DNA from: Lachnospiraceae bacterium
GTDB lineage: Bacteria; Bacillota; Clostridia; Lachnospirales; Lachnospiraceae
Assembly: GCA_017525525.1 (NCBI GenBank)
Contig: JAFXSQ010000050.1
Coordinates: 1-56,498, forward strand
Direction of reading: 5' to 3'
DNA length: 56,498 nt
Numbering within the stretch: the first letter of the stretch is position 1; every line of letters starts with the position of its first letter. Both the position numbers and the translations under genes were made by a program. A model generated the notes under the pieces. It did not search any database. It was not told the origin of the DNA and saw only the letters and a program-made list of their open reading frames with translations. Positions 51,140 to 56,498 of this stretch are shown here, piece by piece.

Positions 51140-51440
51140 CAATGCGCGCTGCATAGGAAAAAACAGCTCAATAGATTATCAGCAGAAAAGCTTGTTCAGC
51201 ATAGTGACAGGATTAATACTTTGTTGGCCCGCTACGGTGTGAAATTCGGTATCTATAAGAATAATACATTCAAGGAACAGTTGGATCTTTAAAAAGCAAA
51301 ATGACATTTTCTATAGATGGAGTAATGAATTTTGGCAGGATAAAGAAATTGAAACGCTTTGTGGAATAACTGATTTTGAGAACTGCTAGCTGAATTGAAC
51401 GAACTTACCGAAGCTGATATTGAGTCGCTTATGGAAGAGT
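51140..51440 (+). pseudogene. Decayed gene pieces
   Basis: No full gene lies between 51060 and 51465. One frame (51140-51292) reads SAEKLVQHSDRINTLLARYG then VKFGIYKNNTFKEQ before a stop, which resembles a strand near the ATP-grasp or glutathionylspermidine-synthase type fold. Further on come the fragments FYRWSNEFWQDKEIETLCGI and LNELTEADIESLMEES, each ended by a stop. These look like the remains of one or two genes. The family guess is weak. Confidence 0.35.
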
Positions 51441-51465
51441 CCATTGTATTTTGCGTATTTACAGC

Positions 51466-51494
51466 TTGACATCGGGTCTCATGTTTGATACACT
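51466..51494 (+). promoter_or_regulatory. Promoter of the leader and GNAT-RsgA gene
   Basis: TTGACA (51466-51471) and TACACT (51489-51494) are exactly 17 bases apart. Confidence 0.8.
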
Positions 51495-51528
51495 AGCCGT
51501 GTTTATTATTGAAGAAAGCGAGGTACGA

Positions 51529-51597
51529 ATGATGATTGCGGAAAACAGAACATCAGCAATTGAATATGGCATGAAGACCTCGGTTTGTGTTCGTTAG
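51529..51597 (+). CDS. 22-aa leader peptide
   Basis: GAGG (51520-51523) precedes two ATG codons (51529 and 51532) that open a 22-codon frame, MMIAENRTSAIEYG onward and ending SVCVR. It lies about 28 bases from the predicted transcript start and is followed by an intrinsic terminator, then by the GNAT-RsgA gene. The layout is that of the leader peptides that control some ribosome-directed resistance genes by stalling. The sequence matches none I know by heart. Confidence 0.6.
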   Translation: MMIAENRTSAIEYGMKTSVCVR

Positions 51598-51626
51598 TTC
51601 ATTGTATTTTGATTCTTACGATTTTT

Positions 51627-51654
51627 GACCGTGGCTTGTTTGTCACGGTTTTTC
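51627..51654 (+). terminator. Intrinsic terminator/attenuator before the GNAT-RsgA gene
   Basis: GACCGTG (51627-51633) pairs with CACGGTT (51644-51650) around GCTTGTTTGT, followed by TTTCTTT. It ends the short leader transcript unless read through. No second promoter is obvious before 51740. Confidence 0.8.
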
Positions 51655-51739
51655 TTTGCCTTTTTTCGGCATTTTTGATGTCTCATGCTGTATTCCCATA
51701 AGATTGAAACATAATAAAAATACAGAACGGAGATAAAAA

Positions 51740-53350
51740 ATGTCAAATCAAATTTCAAACAACAAACACGGTATCATCATACGAAAAGAGACAAAAGAAG
51801 ATTATTACGCAGCGGAGCTTTGTACCCTGCGAGCATTTTGGAATATACACGGCCCGGGATGCAATGAACACCTGCTGGTGCATAAGCTTCGGCAATCGCC
51901 GGATTATCTGCCGGACATCAGCAGAGTCGCGGAATTGGACGGACGCATTGTGGGCATCGTCATGTATCACAAAGCAAGGATCGTAGACGGCGAAAAGGAG
52001 ACGGAGATCATCACCTTCGGTCCGCTTGCGGTAGAACCGACCTGCTTTAACATGGGGATCGGCAGCATGCTGATGCGCGAAACCATGGCACTTGCAAAGG
52101 AAGCCGGGTATCTTGGCATCGCACTGTGCGGTGAACCGGACTATTACCCGAAATTCGGTTTCCAACGTGGAAAGGGATCGGGACTTGAGCATAACATATT
52201 CGGGACACCGGATCCGTTTATGATCTTGCAATTGAATGAAGGCTTTGAGAAGCTTCGCGGCAAGTTTTACGAAGCGGAGGTTTTCGAAACCTGCGACGAC
52301 GAAGAAGAGATTGCGGAATACACGAAGAAATTTCCGTATTACAAACCCTTAAAGCTTTCCTGTCAGTGGCTTCACGCCGAAAAGCTGGGCAGGATTTGTG
52401 AGGTACAAAAAAACAGTTACACCATCAAATTCTGGGAAAAGGAAATCCCGGCCAGACTGAAGGGATCCTTTTACGAGACAGATGCGGAAAAACTACCCCT
52501 GGTCGGCGACTATGTCACATTTGAATACAACCCCTACGGCGATTCCGTTATCCTTTCGGTCTGCGAACGTACAAGTCTGCTGGAACGGCCGGATCAGGCG
52601 AAGACCGGCGTAATGCAGTACATGGTTGCGAATGCGGATTATCTGTTTATCGTGACCTCACTGAATGAAGATTACAGCTATAACCGGATCGCGCGCTATG
52701 TGAGTGTGGCACTGCAGGGTGATGTGAAACCGGTGGTGATCCTGACCAAGTCGGACCTTTGCGATAACGCGGAAGCGTACGTGAATGAGGTACAGGGTAT
52801 TTCCGATAAGGTCTCGGTACACGCGATTTCAGCGTTGTACGAAACCGGAACGGAAGTTTTGAATGCATATCTTGTACCGGGAACCACGATCTGTTTGATG
52901 GGTTCCTCGGGAGCCGGAAAGTCTACACTGATCAACACATTGCTCGGAAAAGAGGTCATGAAGACCGGAGATATTCGTCTATCGGATTCGACAGGAAAGC
53001 ACACGACTACCTATCGCAGACTTTTTGAACTTGAAAACGGTGTTACGATCATAGACACACCCGGTATGCGCGAGATCGGAATTGCCAACAATGCGGAAGG
53101 TGTTAGCGAAGCTTTTTCCGATATCGCGGAGCTTGAATGCTCGTGCAAATTCAGCAACTGCAGACACGAATCCGAGCCGGGCTGCGCGATCAAGGCAGCC
53201 ATCAAAAGAGGTGAGCTTTCCCGGGAACGCTACGAACTGTACCTTAGTCTGCGTAAGGAAAACGTGAGAAACTACGCCAAGAAAAAAGAGATATCCAAGT
53301 GGATCAAGGCTGAGAAAAAAGCCGGGAAACGCAGATGGGCTTCAAAATGA
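51740..53350 (+). CDS. GNAT acetyltransferase fused to RsgA-type ribosome GTPase
   Basis: A 536-aa fusion. Residues about 8-165 form a GNAT domain, with FGPLAVEPTCFNMGIGSMLMRETM as the acetyl-CoA loop and YYPKFGFQRG. After a linker an OB-fold (about 215-275) leads to the circularly permuted GTPase of RsgA (YjeQ). The G4 box LTKSDLC comes first (near 336), then G1 GSSGAGKST (near 387), the TTTYRR switch and G3 DTPGMREIG. The C-terminal zinc knuckle is CSCKFSNCRHESEPGC. RsgA matures the 30S subunit and is a GTPase stimulated by the ribosome. The acetyl acceptor is unknown. GGAG precedes the ATG, and a leader peptide and terminator lie upstream. Confidence 0.92.
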   Translation: MSNQISNNKHGIIIRKETKEDYYAAELCTLRAFWNIHGPGCNEHLLVHKLRQSPDYLPDISRVAELDGRIVGIVMYHKARIVDGEKETEIITFGPLAVEPTCFNMGIGSMLMRETMALAKEAGYLGIALCGEPDYYPKFGFQRGKGSGLEHNIFGTPDPFMILQLNEGFEKLRGKFYEAEVFETCDDEEEIAEYTKKFPYYKPLKLSCQWLHAEKLGRICEVQKNSYTIKFWEKEIPARLKGSFYETDAEKLPLVGDYVTFEYNPYGDSVILSVCERTSLLERPDQAKTGVMQYMVANADYLFIVTSLNEDYSYNRIARYVSVALQGDVKPVVILTKSDLCDNAEAYVNEVQGISDKVSVHAISALYETGTEVLNAYLVPGTTICLMGSSGAGKSTLINTLLGKEVMKTGDIRLSDSTGKHTTTYRRLFELENGVTIIDTPGMREIGIANNAEGVSEAFSDIAELECSCKFSNCRHESEPGCAIKAAIKRGELSRERYELYLSLRKENVRNYAKKKEISKWIKAEKKAGKRRWASK

Positions 53351-53418
53351 CAGCAAAGCCGCTTGGCAATGAAAACTTCCATATCGGCGGATTCCGGGAT
53401 TATCCGGATGAAACATAG
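53347..53418 (+). CDS. 23-aa ORF overlapping the GNAT-RsgA stop
   Basis: The ATG overlaps the TGA of the fusion gene (ATGA), the arrangement of coupled genes. The product, starting MTAKPLGNENFHIGGF, is only 23 aa. It may be the surviving start of a deleted downstream gene or a small protein. No relative is known to me. Confidence 0.3.
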   Translation: MTAKPLGNENFHIGGFRDYPDET

Positions 53419-53550
53419 AAATCAGAACAGGAGACAGGGAATACAAATGAAAGGATTGAAGATTATCAAATAGGCCTTCTTATGATATAATATTCCTCGG
53501 CAGGGTTTTGTGAAAAACTGAAAATAGATGGAAAATGAGGGAAACAAAGG

Positions 53551-53589
53551 ATGATAAAAGTACTATTCGTATGCCACGGCAATATCTGA
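53551..53589 (+). pseudogene. Stub of a low-molecular-weight protein-tyrosine phosphatase gene
   Basis: The frame reads MIKVLFVCHGNI and stops. This is the family start, which normally continues into the catalytic loop C-R-S-P. The next bases do not continue the family, so the rest was lost. A TATAAT box lies about 65 bases upstream. The remainder of the gap (53419-53719) shows no other gene. Confidence 0.6.
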
Positions 53590-53719
53590 ACAAAAGCTCG
53601 GAAAGACACATGAATACTGGATTTGTTGATCGATAATTGTTGATTTTACACCTTGTTTACACCTTTTGACGGAAGGCTTCCTCGGTTTTTATTCCACGAT
53701 ACATGTAACAGCTTCTATA

Positions 53720-53748
53720 TTGTAAAATGGTGTTGTTTTTGTTAAAAT
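53720..53748 (+). promoter_or_regulatory. Promoter of the chemotaxis receptor gene
   Basis: TTGTAA (53720-53725) and TAAAAT (53743-53748) are 17 bases apart, with the start codon 29 bases beyond the -10 box. Confidence 0.75.
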
Positions 53749-53777
53749 ACAAAGAGATGAAAAAGGAGGAGAAATAA

Positions 53778-55778
53778 ATGTCACTTAGAAATAAACTTAT
53801 TCTGATGGCAATCGTATCTGTGATTGCCGGGGCGATCGCTCTATCATGTATCAGCTATTTCAGTGCATCTGTCATTCTGAAAAATGAAATGAATGAAGAA
53901 TACAGTGCTTCAGCTGGGCGTTATGCACAGGAACTGGATTCCTGGGTTGCCAGTCATGGTGCAATCATCGATACACTGGCATCAGCTATGGTGGCAGATG
54001 GAGCAACGGATCTGGACAATGATGCTCTGCATCAGTATCTGGAAAAGGTCTTCAATGGATTGAACAGGGACGAGGTCTTGTATGATATTTATTTTACCAA
54101 TCTTGACAATATCATGGTGTGTGCCTCTGACTATATCAGCGATGGAAGCGTGGATTTTGTCCATGATCGAGAGTGGTTTGTGGAAGCAGTCAATACAGGT
54201 AGATTGTTTTATTCCACACCCTACATGGATGCGGACTCCGGTCTGCCTGTCATAACGATTTCTCAGGCCATCTATACAGATGGACAGCTACGTGGAGTGC
54301 TCTGTGAAGATGTGTTTGTAGATACCCTGGTAGATGTGATCAGCAATGCTAAGACAGAAGAAAACAGCTATGCTTTTTTGATTGATAGTAAAAATGAAAT
54401 GGTCGTTCATCCGAATGAGGTATACAAATTCGATGATGAACCCTTTGGCGTGATGGATGTTCCTGATGCACCCTACGCAGCGCTGATGGATAATATAGCA
54501 GCTGGAAATCAAACGCCTGTGGAGATCAGAGACTACGACGGGACAACCAGAGTGGTCAACTATGCAGTTATTCCGAGCATGAATTGGTATGTGGGCATTG
54601 CAACGGATAAAAATGTAAGCCGCATGACCGTACGCGGTATGATGCCTGGTTTTGTTATAGGGGCGGTGATCGCCGTGGTAATCGGCGTTGTTCTGGCAAT
54701 CTTCGTCGGGACGAGACTTTTGCAAAATATTTACAAATTGACCAATACTATGGCAGAGAGAGATATCTCACGGGATATCGATGTGACAAGCAATGATGAG
54801 ATTGGAAAGCTTTCTCATGATTACAATGCCATGATGGGACGTCTGAGAGAAGTGGTGATGGGAGTATCTCAGACGGCAGATGAAATCAACGATATTTCAG
54901 AGGCGCTCAGAAGTCACATCAGAGATGTCAATAAAGGCGCAGGCCAGACCTCTGAAACTATGCATGAAGTTAATAACGCCATGGGACAACAACAGACGGA
55001 AGTGGATTCCGGGCGTGGCTGTCTGCAGACATTCAGGGAACGGACGGCATCATTTGGCGAGACATTTGACGCTATGAACCAGACTATACATGAGTTGGAG
55101 CAAAATGCGCGTAATAACGAGGAGACTGTGGTAAAAATGCGGCAAAACACAGATATCTCATCTGAAAACATGGCTGAGTTGAGCATACGCATGGACACCC
55201 TTCGGGAGAGTTCCGAGAATATCTCCGAAATTGTGACTACCATTAACTCCATAGCTGCTCAGACCAACCTGCTTGCATTGAATGCCTCCATTGAAGCAGC
55301 TAGAGCCGGAGAAGCCGGCAAAGGGTTTGCAGTAGTAGCGGAAGAGATCCGAAGTCTATCTGAGCAGACACAGAATTCCATAGACGGAATTACCTCTATC
55401 ACAGTCAATCTTCAGTCTCAAATGAAAGATATCGCGGCCTTTGTTCGGCAGTCTAGCACGCTCTTTGCGGAAAACAGAGAAAACACTGCACAGGCACAGG
55501 AGTTTTTCGATACATTGTCAGAAAGACTTGAAAGTATATATGGTATGACAGGCATGTTGGCCAAAGAGATGAAGGAGGTTGCTGTTGCCGAGTCTCAGAT
55601 TGAAGGCGCCTTTGAAAACATTGGACGAGGTGTTGACACTTGCATGGACATGGTAGAAAGGACCAGTGTGATCGCTGATGAACAGATGGAACAACTGACA
55701 GAGATTGCCAGCCAAACGGATATTATGCATGATATGGCAGACAGTCTGCATGAACAGGCACAGGTTTTCTCTGTGTGA
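53778..55778 (+). CDS. Methyl-accepting chemotaxis protein with dCache sensor
   Basis: A 666-aa chemoreceptor. Helix 1 (about 8-30) and helix 2 (about 290-312) frame an outside double Cache domain with [12 protein letters not shown] and [24 protein letters not shown] domain follows (about 313-365). The cytoplasmic signalling hairpin has its tip at [20 protein letters not shown] then [21 protein letters not shown], which is nearly invariant in the family. It relays ligand binding to CheA/CheW. No che genes are in the window. The GGAGGAG site is well placed. The organism is thus probably motile. Confidence 0.96.
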   Translation: MSLRNKLILMAIVSVIAGAIALSCISYFSASVILKNEMNEEYSASAGRYAQELDSWVASHGAIIDTLASAMVADGATDLDNDALHQYLEKVFNGLNRDEVLYDIYFTNLDNIMVCASDYISDGSVDFVHDREWFVEAVNTGRLFYSTPYMDADSGLPVITISQAIYTDGQLRGVLCEDVFVDTLVDVISNAKTEENSYAFLIDSKNEMVVHPNEVYKFDDEPFGVMDVPDAPYAALMDNIAAGNQTPVEIRDYDGTTRVVNYAVIPSMNWYVGIATDKNVSRMTVRGMMPGFVIGAVIAVVIGVVLAIFVGTRLLQNIYKLTNTMAERDISRDIDVTSNDEIGKLSHDYNAMMGRLREVVMGVSQTADEINDISEALRSHIRDVNKGAGQTSETMHEVNNAMGQQQTEVDSGRGCLQTFRERTASFGETFDAMNQTIHELEQNARNNEETVVKMRQNTDISSENMAELSIRMDTLRESSENISEIVTTINSIAAQTNLLALNASIEAARAGEAGKGFAVVAEEIRSLSEQTQNSIDGITSITVNLQSQMKDIAAFVRQSSTLFAENRENTAQAQEFFDTLSERLESIYGMTGMLAKEMKEVAVAESQIEGAFENIGRGVDTCMDMVERTSVIADEQMEQLTEIASQTDIMHDMADSLHEQAQVFSV

Positions 55779-55906
55779 GAACCTTTAAGGAGTCTGCGAC
55801 GGTGATATGCTACCATCCAGTTTGAGACAAATGCTTTTATTTCCGATTGCCTTTCAGAATGTAGTAGTATGTTATAAAGTATAAAACCCACTTATGTACA
55901 AAGTGG

Positions 55907-55977
55907 TGTGCTACCCGTCAAGAGGACAGTGAATAATTAAAAAGTTTTGTGCCGCCAGTCGAGCAATCGGCTGGCGG
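55907..55977. mobile_element. Probable end of the IS3-family element with hairpin
   Basis: TGTGCTACCCGTCAAGAGGA (from 55907) has the look of an IS3-type terminal repeat, TG at the tip and G/C-rich. Inside it CCGCCAG/CTGGCGG (55952-55958 and 55971-55977) form a hairpin just after the transposase stop, perhaps its terminator. The other end is outside the window, so the exact boundary is a guess. Confidence 0.45.
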
Positions 55978-55982
55978 TATTC

Positions 55983-56498
55983 TTATGCTGCCAAATGATA
56001 GTTCTCATGGTATTCGACAGGAGTCATCAAATGAAGATTCCGCTGTATACGTTCTGTGTTGTAGTAGTGGATATAAGACTCTATTGCGTTAATTAAATCT
56101 GTTTTTGAGATAAAACGCTTTCTGTAGTACATCTCACGCTTCAGGATGCCCCAGAAGCCTTCCATCGGACCATTGTCAATGCAGTGAGCTACTCTGGACA
56201 TGCTCTGCTTCATATGGTGTTTCTTAAGCCTTTCAGAGAACTGCTTGCTAGTGTACTGAAATCCTCTGTCACTATGGAACAATGGATGAGCATCCGGCTC
56301 AAGGGCTACAGCCTCATCAAAAGTTTTCATGACAAGAGGATTATCGTTGTGATCACCGATTTTAAAAGCAACGATCCTCCGGTCATAAAGATCCAGGATG
56401 GCGCTTAAGTATACCTTGTGAACTTCAATGCCGATGTAATACTTGAACTCTGTTACATCTGTCAGCCACTTCTCGTTCGGAGCATCCGCGTGGAAATC
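55983..56498 (-). CDS. IS3-family transposase OrfB, C-terminal part
   Basis: The minus strand codes 171 residues of an integrase-core transposase, open at the window edge (5' part missing). The first Asp of the catalytic triad is in EKWLTDVTEFKYYIG, the second in LFHSDRGFQYTSKQF, and the Glu is in NGPMEGFWGILKREMYYRK. The ending LIHYYN-like ERIQRNLHLMTPVEYHENY is standard for the IS150 branch. It may be intact beyond the window. It marks the right border of the accessory region. Confidence 0.93.
   Translation of the reverse strand, partial: DFHADAPNEKWLTDVTEFKYYIGIEVHKVYLSAILDLYDRRIVAFKIGDHNDNPLVMKTFDEAVALEPDAHPLFHSDRGFQYTSKQFSERLKKHHMKQSMSRVAHCIDNGPMEGFWGILKREMYYRKRFISKTDLINAIESYIHYYNTERIQRNLHLMTPVEYHENYHLAA

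Overview
The window looks like a chromosomal segment of a Gram-positive anaerobe of the Clostridia, most likely Lachnospiraceae (Butyrivibrio-like). This placement is an inference from gene content: a class II GalT beside GalK, a NifU-like/GGGtGRT gene pair, ChW repeats in a secreted protein, a YkpA/YbiT-type ABC-F protein, TTG and GTG starts with strong AGGAGG sites, and a chemotaxis receptor together with c-di-GMP signalling proteins. No rRNA or other strict marker is present.

Layout. (1) 0-13.7 kb is mostly housekeeping: a degenerate CbiE/CbiT-like protein, leuS, a membrane protein, pheS-pheT-queA, an orphan LytTR regulator lacking its phospho-acceptor Asp, an ABC-F ATPase, a repeat-rich gap and trpS. 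(2) 13.8-22 kb holds tRNA-Pro(CGG), a Sua5/TsaC-type enzyme, a frameshifted small gene overlapping a DtxR/MntR-type regulator, a 1064-aa hybrid sensor kinase, and a minus-strand operon of an NSS transporter with azlC-azlD. (3) 22-31.2 kb holds mntP, galK and galT, a large EAL protein, a histidine phosphatase and the NifU-like/GGGtGRT pair.

(4) 31.3-46.6 kb is the accessory core. It has the remnant of a sensor kinase deleted in its middle, a MacB-type ABC exporter (ATPase plus a 993-aa permease with a coiled coil and a 15-bp tandem repeat), a 9.7-kb NRPS gene and a secreted ChW protein. The NRPS reads [C fragment]-A-T-C-A-T-C-A-T-C, with no thioesterase. Its first adenylation domain lacks the usual substrate-binding Asp, and modules 2 and 3 are near copies. 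The order suggests that a peptide is made by the NRPS and exported by the adjacent pump.

(5) 46.6-53.4 kb contains two leader-type arrangements (strong promoter, tiny ORF with a Shine-Dalgarno sequence, intrinsic terminator). One lies before a MoxR AAA+ ATPase and VWA/metallopeptidase pair. The other lies before an unusual fusion of a GNAT acetyltransferase to the ribosome-assembly GTPase RsgA. A transglutaminase-like gene and decayed gene pieces lie between them.

(6) The right end has a low-molecular-weight phosphatase stub, a methyl-accepting chemotaxis protein and the 3' part of an IS3-family transposase that runs off the window.

The strongest candidates for something undescribed are the NRPS-exporter locus, the GNAT-RsgA fusion with its leader, and the sORF-MoxR-VWA locus.
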